Part shown: positions 16,390 through 24,599 of the stretch, piece after piece
Numbering within the stretch: position 1 is the stretch's first letter
How the letters are laid out: each line of letters begins with the position of its first letter
DNA from: an uncultured SAR116 cluster alpha proteobacterium
GTDB taxonomy: Bacteria > Pseudomonadota > Alphaproteobacteria > Puniceispirillales > Marisalimonadaceae
Reading direction: 5' to 3'
DNA length: 64,000 nt
Assembly (NCBI GenBank): GCA_902558885.1
Contig: CACEFQ010000002.1
Coordinates: 1 to 64,000, forward strand
Made by a program: the position numbers and the translations under genes
The notes under the pieces: generated by a model
What the model saw: the letters and a program-made list of their open reading frames with translations, nothing else
What the model was told of the DNA's origin: nothing
Databases searched by the model: none

Positions 16390-17703
16390 ATGGCTAATGC
16401 TTCACGAATAAAAATTCTTTATATTTTAATGACTTTAACATTACTTTTTGTTGGGTTTTTCCAAAGTTGGAATGTGGCACTAACAATATTTAATTTATGT
16501 TTGATTTCATCGATAATGACACTCGGCATAAATATTCAATGGGGTAATGCAGGCATTGTTAACTTTGGTGTAATGGGTTTTGCTGCATTAGGCGGGCTGG
16601 CAAATATTATTATATCTATGCCACCTACCCAAAATGCTTGGAAAGTAGGTGGTGAAATTATAATAATTGGATTACTGATATTTACTCTATCTATCATTTT
16701 TTCAATTATATTTTTTAAAAAAAGTAATTTAAATAACAAAATTAAATACTTAATTTCATTTGCCTTTATAATTTCTGGTTATTTCATTATGCGTCTTTTA
16801 GTTGATGCCCCTATTGAAAAAATAGAAGCTATAGAACCTGCGAAAACAGGTTATTTAGGAGGATTTAATTTACCAGTTTTATTATCTTGGCCTGTTGGAG
16901 GTTTATTAGCAGCTTTTTCAGCTTTTATAATTGGAAAAATTTCTCTTGGCTTAAGATCCGATTATTTAGCTATTGCAACTCTAGGCATCTCAGAGATTAT
17001 TATTTATTTCTTAAAGAATGAAGATTGGTTATCTAGAGGAGTTAAAAACGTTAACGGCCTTCCAAGACCTGTCCCTTACGAAATTGAGCTTCAATCAAAA
17101 GAATGGGTTTTAAAAGTATCAGATTATCTAGACACTCCTATTACTGAACTTTCATCAATTATAGTAAAATTATCTTACTCAATATTATTTTGTACAGTCT
17201 TATTGATTGTTTTATTTTTACTTGAAATAGCAGTTAAATCACCTTGGGGTCGAATGATGAGAGCAATAAGAGACAATGAAGTTTCTGCAAATGCAATGGG
17301 TAAAAACATTAAGCAAAGACACTTACAAGTCTTTATTATTGGATCTGCAATCGTTGGACTTGCTGGAGCAATGTTGACTACACTTGATGGTCAATTTACT
17401 CCTGTATCATATCAACCTCTTAGATATACTTTTTTAATTTGGATAATGGTTATAGTTGGTGGATCAGGCAACAATTTTGGTTCAATAATTGGTGGCTTTT
17501 TAATTTGGTTTTTTTGGGTGCAGTCTGAACCACTCGGTTTGTGGTTTATATCCCAAATTACTACTCACATATCTGATGCAAATATAATCAAGAGTCACTT
17601 ATTAGAAAATGCTGCTCATATAAGGCTAATGTTCATGGGTATGATTTTATTGATTACATTAAGGTTTGCCCCTAAAGGTCTAATACCAGAGGTAAAACGT
17701 TAA
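16390..17703 (+). CDS. livM: Liv-type ABC transporter permease (LivM)
   Basis: Second permease, 437 residues, somewhat long for LivM because of an insert with extra helices and a loop around residues 100-175. Family motifs: GNAGIVNFGVMGFAALGG, LRSDYLAIATLGISEII, SPWGRMMRAIRDNEVSANAMGKN and IVGGSGNNFGSIIGGFLIW. It completes the five-gene importer begun at 12667 and is followed 3 nt later by an M23 peptidase gene. Confidence 0.92.
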   Translation: MANASRIKILYILMTLTLLFVGFFQSWNVALTIFNLCLISSIMTLGINIQWGNAGIVNFGVMGFAALGGLANIIISMPPTQNAWKVGGEIIIIGLLIFTLSIIFSIIFFKKSNLNNKIKYLISFAFIISGYFIMRLLVDAPIEKIEAIEPAKTGYLGGFNLPVLLSWPVGGLLAAFSAFIIGKISLGLRSDYLAIATLGISEIIIYFLKNEDWLSRGVKNVNGLPRPVPYEIELQSKEWVLKVSDYLDTPITELSSIIVKLSYSILFCTVLLIVLFLLEIAVKSPWGRMMRAIRDNEVSANAMGKNIKQRHLQVFIIGSAIVGLAGAMLTTLDGQFTPVSYQPLRYTFLIWIMVIVGGSGNNFGSIIGGFLIWFFWVQSEPLGLWFISQITTHISDANIIKSHLLENAAHIRLMFMGMILLITLRFAPKGLIPEVKR

Positions 17704-17705
17704 TT

Positions 17706-18581
17706 ATGTCCAAAATTAACAGTATTCCCAATTTGATTGAAGAAATGAATTTCAACTATATTAAATTAATATTGATTTTTTTATTACTGAAAACATTCCC
17801 ATGCTTTGCAACAAATAATTTAATTATAAATATTAATGATACAAAAGTTATACTTGAAGGTGATTTTGTTCAAGGTGGTCTAGTAAAAGGTAAGAGCAAC
17901 AAAGATTTAAATGTAAAATTTAAAGAAAAAGTTTTAAGAAAAACTTCCAATGGAAGTTTTGTGATAGGTTTTGGAAGAGATCATCCTAAAGAAGCTAATT
18001 TATATTTTTTTGTAAATCAAAATTGGGTTTTGAAAAAATTAAATATAAAACAAAGAAAATATAAAACCCAAGTTATCAATGGCCTTGAAAAAAAAATGGT
18101 AACCCCACCCAAATCTTTTTGGGACAGAATTAAAAAAGAAAATAAAGTAATTAAAGAAGTTAGAAGTTTAGATAGTAATGTAGATTTTATATTTCAAAAG
18201 TTTGATTGGCCTATTAAAGGTATAATTTCTGGAGTTTTTGGAAGTCAAAGAATACTTAATGGAAAACCGAAACGTCCACATTATGGTGTTGACATAGCTG
18301 CTCCAGAGGGAACTGATATACTTGCTCCCACAGAAGCTATAGTCAGAATGGCAGAAAAAGACTTATATTATACAGGTGGAACTGTCATGTTAGATCATGG
18401 ACACGGGGTAACTTCAGTATATTCTCATTTGTCTTCTATAAATGTAAAAGTTGGCGACCAAATAAATAAAGATCAAAAAATTGGTGAAGTTGGATCAACT
18501 GGAAGATCGACAGGGCCTCACTTAGATTGGAGAATCAATTGGTTTTCTGAACGCTTAGATCCAGCACTATTTATAAAATAA
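17706..18581 (+). CDS. M23 (LytM-like) metallopeptidase, exported
   Basis: Peptidoglycan hydrolase or hydrolase-like protein with a C-terminal M23 domain. Zinc-ligand motifs are all present: HYGVD (H-x3-D, about residue 198), HGHGVTSVYSHLSS and GPHLDWRI. A hydrophobic export signal lies near the N-terminus. The ATG at 17706 directly follows livM; an internal ATG at 17745 would give a cleaner signal peptide (MNFNYIKLILIF...FPCFA), so the start is uncertain. There is no coiled coil of the EnvC type. It may supply the cell-division M23 role that is missing from the usual place between gpmI and ctpA. Confidence 0.87.
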   Translation: MSKINSIPNLIEEMNFNYIKLILIFLLLKTFPCFATNNLIININDTKVILEGDFVQGGLVKGKSNKDLNVKFKEKVLRKTSNGSFVIGFGRDHPKEANLYFFVNQNWVLKKLNIKQRKYKTQVINGLEKKMVTPPKSFWDRIKKENKVIKEVRSLDSNVDFIFQKFDWPIKGIISGVFGSQRILNGKPKRPHYGVDIAAPEGTDILAPTEAIVRMAEKDLYYTGGTVMLDHGHGVTSVYSHLSSINVKVGDQINKDQKIGEVGSTGRSTGPHLDWRINWFSERLDPALFIK

Positions 18582-18632
18582 TAAATAAATAGAAAATTGT
18601 TTAATAGAATGTAATTTACATCATCTTAAAAC

Positions 18633-18660
18633 TTGACAGATTACAGTATCAAGCTATATT
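18633..18660 (+). promoter_or_regulatory. Sigma-70-type promoter upstream of rplU
   Basis: Consensus -35 TTGACA at 18633-18638, a 16-nt spacer, and -10 TATATT at 18655-18660. Transcription would start near 18667, giving a leader of about 75 nt before rplU. It is one of the two best promoter matches seen in the window, in keeping with the high demand for ribosomal proteins L21 and L27. Confidence 0.65.
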
Positions 18661-18677
18661 CCCAAGACAATTTAGAC

Positions 18678-18712
18678 ATGATTATTTTAATAATATTTAT
18701 ATAAATAATCAT
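18678..18712 (+). promoter_or_regulatory. Hairpin in the rplU leader
   Basis: Perfect 10-bp inverted repeat (18678-18687 and 18703-18712) with a 15-nt loop, all A/T-rich, within the predicted untranslated leader of rplU. It ends 28 nt before the start codon. Ribosomal-protein leaders often carry autoregulatory structures, but I cannot match this one to a known family. Confidence 0.35.
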
Positions 18713-18740
18713 TATATTAACTAATTATCGGATTATAAAA

Positions 18741-19283
18741 ATGTATGCAGTATTTAAAACCGGTGGAAAACAATATCGTGTTCAAAAGGAAGATATTGTT
18801 TTAGTTGAAAAACTTAACGCTAACGATGGTGATCAGCTGGTGCTCAGTGATGTATTAATGGTGGGTGACGGTAAAAAAGTAACACTGGGGACTCCTCTTG
18901 TTAATGATGCTGCAGTAATGGCACAAGTTATTAGACAGACTCGTGGTCCAAAAATAACCATAATATATAAGCGAAGAAGAAAGAATAGTAGAAGAAAACA
19001 AGGTCATAAACAAGATTTAACACTTCTTAAAATAATTGATATAGCTGAAACTGGTGGATCTAAGTTGTCTCCAAAAAAAGCTGCCGCTAAAACAACTGAA
19101 AAAAAGACTAAAGTTGAGAGTAAACCAAAAACCGAATCTAAGTCAAAAGCAGTTGAAGAAAAAGTTAAAAAAGACGTTAAAACCAAGCCAACTGCAAGCA
19201 AAAATGCTGAAACAAATACAAAATTAGCTTCTAAAAAAACTGAAACAAAAGCTAAAACAAAGAAAACAACTACTAAAAAATAG
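18741..19283 (+). CDS. rplU: 50S ribosomal protein L21 with long basic tail
   Basis: Ribosomal protein L21. Residues 1-103 are the standard domain, beginning MYAVFKTGGKQYRV and including KRRRKNSRRKQGHKQDLTLLKI. Residues about 104-180 form a low-complexity tail of Lys, Thr, Ala, Glu and Ser, ending in a run of Lys and Thr. Standard L21 is about 100-105 residues; basic extensions occur in some alphaproteobacteria. It is preceded by a strong promoter and a leader hairpin and is followed 14 nt later by rpmA. Confidence 0.96.
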   Translation: MYAVFKTGGKQYRVQKEDIVLVEKLNANDGDQLVLSDVLMVGDGKKVTLGTPLVNDAAVMAQVIRQTRGPKITIIYKRRRKNSRRKQGHKQDLTLLKIIDIAETGGSKLSPKKAAAKTTEKKTKVESKPKTESKSKAVEEKVKKDVKTKPTASKNAETNTKLASKKTETKAKTKKTTTKK

Positions 19284-19297
19284 TAAAGGATTAACAA

Positions 19298-19567
19298 ATG
19301 GCACATAAAAAAGCAGGCGGTAGTTCTAGAAATGGTAGAGACTCAGCTGGAAGAAGATTAGGTGTTAAAAAATTTGGCAGCGAAGCTGTCGTTGCTGGCA
19401 ACATTATAATTAGACAACGTGGTACAAAATATCACCCAGGATCAAACGTTGGAATGGGTAAAGATCATACAATTTTTTCACTTATAGATGGTCATGTTAA
19501 GTTTAAAGAACATAAAGGGAAAAAAATGTTTGTTTCTGTAGAACCAATGAAACAAGCAGCTGAATAA
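19298..19567 (+). CDS. rpmA: 50S ribosomal protein L27
   Basis: Ribosomal protein L27, 89 residues, complete. The sequence starts [19 protein letters not shown], which needs no N-terminal processing, and includes [25 protein letters not shown]. It has a clear ribosome site (AAAGGA, 19284-19289) and forms the usual rplU-rpmA pair. An intrinsic terminator follows. Confidence 0.98.
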   Translation: MAHKKAGGSSRNGRDSAGRRLGVKKFGSEAVVAGNIIIRQRGTKYHPGSNVGMGKDHTIFSLIDGHVKFKEHKGKKMFVSVEPMKQAAE

Positions 19568-19591
19568 TCAAACTCTTATTATTTGAACCCT

Positions 19592-19623
19592 GGAATAGCT
19601 TTATTAGCTATTCCTTTTTTTTT
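19592..19623 (+). terminator. Intrinsic terminator after rpmA
   Basis: 9-bp stem GGAATAGCT/AGCTATTCC (19592-19600 and 19606-19614) with a TTATT loop, followed by nine T residues (19615-19623). It is positioned 25 nt after the rpmA stop, ending the rplU-rpmA transcript and separating it from obgE. Confidence 0.92.
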
Positions 19624-19664
19624 AAACTCTTTTCATCTAGAATACTATATATTAGGGTTTTGTA

Positions 19665-20708
19665 ATGAAGTTTTTAGATCAAGCTAAAATCTATATAGCT
19701 AGTGGGCATGGTGGACCTGGATCTATTTCTTTTAGAAGAGAAGCACATGTTCCTTTTGGTGGACCAGATGGTGGTAATGGGGGCCGAGGGGGGGATGTAA
19801 TTGCTTTATGTTCCGATGGTCTTAATACACTAATAGATTTTCGTTATCAACAACATTTCAAAGCCAGACCTGGAGAGGGTGGCAAAGGAAGAGATAGAAG
19901 TGGAATAAGTGGCAAAGATATTATTCTTAGGCTGCCCATTGGTACTCAGATATTAGATGAAACAAATAATTTTATATTGGCTGATATGACAGAAATTGGG
20001 CAAAAAATTGTTTTAGCTAAGGGAGGTATAGGAGGTAAAGGTAACGCTTTTTTTAAAACTTCAGTAAATCAAGCGCCAAGAAAAGCACAGCCTGGAGGTC
20101 CATTAGAAGAAAAATGGATTTGGCTTCGACTAAAATTAATAGCAGATATTGGCTTAATTGGACTACCAAATGCAGGTAAAAGCACTTTACTTTCTAGAAT
20201 CACAGCAGCCAAACCTAAAATAGCCGACTACCCCTTTACAACACTTCATCCAAATCTTGGAGTAGTAAACCAAGATAATACGGAATTTGTAATAGCGGAT
20301 ATTCCTGGATTAATAGAGGGTGCTCATGAAGGATCTGGCTTAGGTCATAAATTTTTAGGTCATGTTGAACGTTGCCAAGGATTATTGCATCTAATAGACG
20401 TTACTTCTAAAGATATTAAAAAAGATTACCTTACTATTATTCATGAAATTGAAGCATATGATAGAAATTTGTCGAAGAAAAAACAAATCTTAGTTTTAAC
20501 AAAATGCGATGCTGTTGAAGATAAAAAAATTAAGTCTGCGAAAGAAATTTTAAAAAAACTCAATGTAGATAATGTTATTAATATTTCTTCAGTTTCAGGA
20601 GAAAATATTACTTACCTAATTAGAGAATTACAAAACTTTATAGTAAAGATGAAAAATAAAGAAAATAGTAAAGATCAAAGAAAAAATATTATATCTTGGA
20701 CTCCATAA
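19665..20708 (+). CDS. obgE: GTPase Obg
   Basis: Ribosome-assembly GTPase, 347 residues. The glycine-rich N-terminal Obg domain (residues 1-160) is complete, for example GGPDGGNGGRGGDV. The G domain follows, with GLPNAGKST (G1), the DYPFTTLHPNLG switch I region, DIPGLIEGAHEG (G3) and TKCD (G4). No C-terminal OCT domain is present, as usual for this group. It lies in the conserved alphaproteobacterial order obgE-proB-proA. Confidence 0.97.
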   Translation: MKFLDQAKIYIASGHGGPGSISFRREAHVPFGGPDGGNGGRGGDVIALCSDGLNTLIDFRYQQHFKARPGEGGKGRDRSGISGKDIILRLPIGTQILDETNNFILADMTEIGQKIVLAKGGIGGKGNAFFKTSVNQAPRKAQPGGPLEEKWIWLRLKLIADIGLIGLPNAGKSTLLSRITAAKPKIADYPFTTLHPNLGVVNQDNTEFVIADIPGLIEGAHEGSGLGHKFLGHVERCQGLLHLIDVTSKDIKKDYLTIIHEIEAYDRNLSKKKQILVLTKCDAVEDKKIKSAKEILKKLNVDNVINISSVSGENITYLIRELQNFIVKMKNKENSKDQRKNIISWTP

Positions 20709-20711
20709 AGA

Positions 20712-21848
20712 ATGACAAAAATGAAAAAAGAAAATTTAATAAAAGACTCAAAAAGAATTGTAATAAAAATAGGCTCCTCACTTTTGATAGACAAAAATGA
20801 GGGTAATCTTAAAAGTGAGTGGTTAAGGTCTTTAGCTCAAGAAATAAATCAACTTATTAAACAAAAAAAAGAAATTATAATCGTTTCCTCAGGGTCTATT
20901 GCACTTGGTCAAAAACAATTGAAACTAACAGGTAATTTGTCTTTAGATGAAAAACAAGCCGCTGCTGCAACAGGTCAAGTAAGCCTAGCTCATGCTTGGA
21001 AAGAGATTATGGAAAAATTTGATCTCAATATAGCACAAATTTTACTTGCACCTGACGATACGGAAACAAGAAGAAAACATCTAAATGCAAGAGCAACGTT
21101 ATTAAAACTTATTGAGTTACAAGTTATTCCTGTAATTAATGAAAACGACACAGTCTCTACTGAAGAAATTAGATTTGGAGACAATGATAGACTGGCAGCA
21201 AGAGTTGCACAAATGTGTAGTGCAGATTTACTTATATTACTGTCTGATATAAATGGTCTTTATTCTTCTGATCCTAATAAGAATAAGGGCACAGTCTTTA
21301 TAGAAGAAATTCCTGAAATTACCGATGAAATTGAAAGAATGGCAGGTCCACCAATCACAAGCATATCATCTGGGGGTATGGTTACCAAAATTGCTGCTGC
21401 TAAAATAGCTACTAAAGCAGGTTGTCATATGATCATTTGCAATGGACATTTTAATGGTCCTTTATCAAAGTTAGAAGTTTGTGGAACGCAATTTAGTTGG
21501 TTTAGTGCAATCGAAAAACCATTGAACTCAAGAAAACAATGGATTTCTGGTGCATTACAAGTTAAAGGGAAAATAACTATAGATAAGGGTGCGGTCGAGG
21601 CTATGAAAAAAGGTTTTTCTATGCTGTCTGCTGGTATAGTTAGTACAGAAGGCAATTATGAAAAAGGTGATTTGATACAAATAGTAGATGAACAACAAAA
21701 CTTTGTAGGAAAAGGCTTAATACACTTTAATAATTCTGAAGTAGATTTAATTAAAGGGTCAAAAAGTAATGATATTGAATCTATCTTAGGCTACAGAGGT
21801 AAGGACGAAGTAGTCCACAGAGATGATCTAGTACTGGAAAAAACATGA
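20712..21848 (+). CDS. proB: Glutamate 5-kinase
   Basis: First enzyme of proline synthesis, phosphorylating L-glutamate. The 378 residues comprise an amino-acid-kinase domain (RIVIKIGSSLL, VSSGSIALG, NENDTVSTEEIRFGDNDRLAARVA, GGMVTKIAAAKIA) and a C-terminal PUA domain (about 285-378). It starts 3 nt after obgE, and its stop overlaps the proA start by 4 nt (ATGA), implying coupled translation. Confidence 0.97.
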   Translation: MTKMKKENLIKDSKRIVIKIGSSLLIDKNEGNLKSEWLRSLAQEINQLIKQKKEIIIVSSGSIALGQKQLKLTGNLSLDEKQAAAATGQVSLAHAWKEIMEKFDLNIAQILLAPDDTETRRKHLNARATLLKLIELQVIPVINENDTVSTEEIRFGDNDRLAARVAQMCSADLLILLSDINGLYSSDPNKNKGTVFIEEIPEITDEIERMAGPPITSISSGGMVTKIAAAKIATKAGCHMIICNGHFNGPLSKLEVCGTQFSWFSAIEKPLNSRKQWISGALQVKGKITIDKGAVEAMKKGFSMLSAGIVSTEGNYEKGDLIQIVDEQQNFVGKGLIHFNNSEVDLIKGSKSNDIESILGYRGKDEVVHRDDLVLEKT

Positions 21849-23110
21849 GTGACAACAACATTTTTGAATATATAAAAAATATAAATAAAAAATCCAAAGA
21901 AGCTTTTAATGTCATCTCTAGAAGTAGTTCAAAAGATAGAAATTTAGCAATATTAAATACATCTAAAATTATAAAACAAGAACAAGAAGAGATCCTCAAA
22001 GCAAACAAAATTGATATTGAAAATGCTAAAAGAAAACAACTTAACAATGCTCTTCTTGATAGGCTTTTGCTAGATACTAAAAGAATTGATAATATTGTGG
22101 AGGGCTTAAAGCAAATTTCAGAAATGAATGATCCAATTGGCATTGAGTTATCAAAATGGACACAACCAAATGGTTTAAATATTTCAAGAATTTCAGTTCC
22201 ATTGGGTATAGTTGGTATTATTTACGAATCGAGACCTAATGTAACTATAGATGCTGGTAGCCTATGCATTAAATCTGGTAACACAGCAATACTTAGGGGT
22301 GGATCTGACTCTATAAATTCTTCTAAAATATTAGCTAAATGTATGCAAAAAGGGTTAGAAAGTGCAAATTTACCCATTAACACTGTACAATTAGTTGAAA
22401 ATACTAATAGAGATGCTGTTTCAGCAATGCTTGCTTCAACTGGAGAAATTGACATAATTATACCTCGTGGAGGGAAATCCCTTGTTAAAAAAATTCAAGA
22501 TGAAGCACGAGTTCCAGTCTTCGCGCACCTGGAGGGAATATGCCACATATACGTAGACAAAGATGCAGATATAAACAAAGCAATAAAAATAATTGTAAAC
22601 TCAAAAATGAGAAGAACAGGGATATGTGGTGCCTTAGAAACATTACTTATAGATAGACATATCTCTAAAAAAGCTGTGCCAATCATAGTTGAAAAATTAG
22701 TTGAATCAGGATGTCATATTAGAGGGGATATTGAGACTAAAGAAATTGTAGATGAAATTGAATTAGCATCAGAAAAAGATTGGCATACTGAATATCTTGA
22801 CGCTATTTTATCAATAAAATTAGTTGATGGAGTATCAGGAGCTATAGACCACATTAGTAAATATTCATCAAATCATACAGAATCTATAATCACTGAAAAT
22901 ATCAGTGTAGCTCAGACTTTTCTAACTAATGTTGATAGCGCAATTGTTATGCATAACACTTCAACTCAATTTGCGGATGGAGGAGAGTTTGGAATGGGTG
23001 CAGAAATAGGAATATCTACTGGTAGAATACATGCAAGAGGTCCAGTAGGAGCTGCTCAATTAACTAGTTTTAAATATATTGTTAGAGGCAATGACCAAAT
23101 ACGTGGATAA
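21845..23110 (+). CDS. proA: Gamma-glutamyl phosphate reductase
   Basis: Second enzyme of proline synthesis, NADPH-dependent reduction of glutamyl phosphate. The 421-residue length is normal. Features are GIVGIIYESRPNVTIDAG, RGGSDSINSS, the catalytic cysteine in RRTGICGALETLL, and the C-terminal FADGGEFGMGAEIGISTGRIHARGPVG region. It overlaps proB by 4 nt, and its 3-prime end overlaps the start of nadD. Confidence 0.97.
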   Translation: MSDNNIFEYIKNINKKSKEAFNVISRSSSKDRNLAILNTSKIIKQEQEEILKANKIDIENAKRKQLNNALLDRLLLDTKRIDNIVEGLKQISEMNDPIGIELSKWTQPNGLNISRISVPLGIVGIIYESRPNVTIDAGSLCIKSGNTAILRGGSDSINSSKILAKCMQKGLESANLPINTVQLVENTNRDAVSAMLASTGEIDIIIPRGGKSLVKKIQDEARVPVFAHLEGICHIYVDKDADINKAIKIIVNSKMRRTGICGALETLLIDRHISKKAVPIIVEKLVESGCHIRGDIETKEIVDEIELASEKDWHTEYLDAILSIKLVDGVSGAIDHISKYSSNHTESIITENISVAQTFLTNVDSAIVMHNTSTQFADGGEFGMGAEIGISTGRIHARGPVGAAQLTSFKYIVRGNDQIRG

Positions 23111-23738
23111 AGATCTGAAAGTCAATTTTAAAAATAGTATTCCAATATGTTATTCTTACTCTAGAAACAGAAAAATCGGTATTTTAGGAGGTTCTTTTAA
23201 TCCAGCACATGTTGGCCATATTCACATTACTAATACTGCTCTTATAAATCTTGGACTGGATGAAATTTGGTGGCTAGTTGCCCCTCAAAATAGATTAAAA
23301 TCTAGTTTAGATATGGAGAATTTTGACAAAAGACTGAGTTATGCTAGGTTATTAACAAAAAATATTTCTTATATAAAAGTCTTAGACCTTGAACAAAAAA
23401 ATCAGCTATATGCCACATACAAAACGGTTAATTTTTTAAATCAGAGAACCAGAAAGGTAAAATTTATCTGGCTAATGGGAAGTGATATTTTATACAATTT
23501 TAATAAATGGCTTTATCCAAATTTAATAGCTCAGAATATTCATATTGCTGTTGTTTCTAGGCCAGGCTATTTAAATTCTTTTTTAAACACATCAAGAGTT
23601 CCAAATCTTGGGAAGAAACTTAAAATAATCAAAAGTAGAATTATATTTCATAAAAAAAAACCAGTCTGGGTTTTTTTAAAGAATAAATTATTATCTATCT
23701 CGTCATCAGAGATAAGAAAAACTAAAACTTACACTTAA
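23091..23738 (+). CDS. nadD: Nicotinate-nucleotide adenylyltransferase
   Basis: Adenylyltransferase of NAD synthesis, converting nicotinate mononucleotide to deamido-NAD. The nucleotidyl-transferase motif GILGGSFNPAHVGHIHI sits about 30 residues from the start, and the second ATP motif SISSSEIR is near the C-terminus. I take the ATG at 23091, preceded by AGAGG, rather than the upstream TTG at 23079. The gene begins inside the end of proA (20-nt overlap). The first 25-30 residues before the motif are an extension. Confidence 0.93.
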   Translation: MTKYVDKDLKVNFKNSIPICYSYSRNRKIGILGGSFNPAHVGHIHITNTALINLGLDEIWWLVAPQNRLKSSLDMENFDKRLSYARLLTKNISYIKVLDLEQKNQLYATYKTVNFLNQRTRKVKFIWLMGSDILYNFNKWLYPNLIAQNIHIAVVSRPGYLNSFLNTSRVPNLGKKLKIIKSRIIFHKKKPVWVFLKNKLLSISSSEIRKTKTYT

Positions 23739-23750
23739 TGGGATTATGTA

Positions 23751-24125
23751 ATGAAAAAAACAAAAAGTTTATCTTCTAAAGAATTGTTAAAATTTACATT
23801 AAAATCATTAGAAAATGATAAAGGAACAGACATTGTTAGTATTGATCTAATTGGAAGAAGTAGCATTGCAGATTATATGATAGTTGTAAGTGGGAATACT
23901 GCCAGACAAGTAACTGCTATGGCAAATAATCTAATAAAAAAATATAAAGAAATTAGCCTTCGCTTATCGTCACCAGAAGGTATGTCAAATGGAGATTGGG
24001 TTTTAATTGATGCTAATGATATTTTAGTTCATATTTTTCGACCTGAAGTAAGAGAATTTTATAGCTTAGAAAAAATGTGGAAAAAAAAACAAGATAACAT
24101 ACCAAGTGACGCTGTTAAAAAATAA
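23751..24125 (+). CDS. rsfS: Ribosome silencing factor RsfS
   Basis: Ribosome silencing factor, 124 residues, which binds L14 and blocks subunit joining when nutrients fall. Family motifs: DKGTDIVSIDL, SSIADYMIVVSGNTARQVTAMA, EGMSNGDWVLIDANDILVHIF and REFYSLEKMW. It lies between nadD and rlmH as in most proteobacteria, 12 nt after nadD. Confidence 0.96.
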   Translation: MKKTKSLSSKELLKFTLKSLENDKGTDIVSIDLIGRSSIADYMIVVSGNTARQVTAMANNLIKKYKEISLRLSSPEGMSNGDWVLIDANDILVHIFRPEVREFYSLEKMWKKKQDNIPSDAVKK

Positions 24126-24126
24126 A

Positions 24127-24576
24127 ATGAAATATAGAATTTCAACAATTGGTAAAATTAAAAGTAATGATGAAGACTTGATTACTAGAAAATATCTTAA
24201 AAGAATTAAAAATATTGAATTAAAACAATATGAAGTTAAAACAAAAAATAAAGAAAAACAATTAGACAAAGAAGCTGATAAGTTAATTAATACAACACCT
24301 ATAAACGGTAAATTGATCTTACTAGATGAAGAAGGTGAGAATTTATCTAGTTCAGATCTAGCAAAATTAATATTAAATTGGAGCAATAATAATGTAACAA
24401 GTGTGAATTTTGCAATTGGTGGTGCATTTGGAAATGGAGTGAAAATAAAAAAAACAGCAGATAAAATTATTGCTTTTGGTAAACTTACTTGGCCACATCA
24501 AATGGTTAAAATGATGATTGCTGAACAAATTTACAGAATAGAAACTATTATTCAAGGTCATCCTTACCATAAATAA
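24127..24576 (+). CDS. rlmH: 23S rRNA (pseudouridine1915-N3)-methyltransferase RlmH
   Basis: SPOUT methyltransferase of 149 residues acting on helix 69 of 23S rRNA. I place the start at the ATG at 24127 (MKYRISTIGKIK), one base after the rsfS stop, rather than 21 nt upstream inside rsfS. Motifs: LILLDEEGENLSS, NFAIGGAFGNGVKIKK (the SAM-binding knot) and LTWPHQMVKMMIAEQIYRIETIIQGHPYHK at the C-terminus. Confidence 0.96.
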   Translation: MKYRISTIGKIKSNDEDLITRKYLKRIKNIELKQYEVKTKNKEKQLDKEADKLINTTPINGKLILLDEEGENLSSSDLAKLILNWSNNNVTSVNFAIGGAFGNGVKIKKTADKIIAFGKLTWPHQMVKMMIAEQIYRIETIIQGHPYHK

Positions 24577-24599
24577 AATTTTCTTAATGGATTTAATTG

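Noticed and set aside
19004-19306. 100-residue hydrophobic frame antisense to the rplU tail
   Set aside because: It is the reverse complement of a Lys/Ala/Thr-rich low-complexity coding region, which naturally reads as Phe/Leu/Val/Ser.
21781-22143. 120-residue open frame antisense to the proB/proA junction
   Set aside because: Both genes opposite are strongly conserved; the frame is an apparent shadow with Ser/Leu-rich hydrophobic content.
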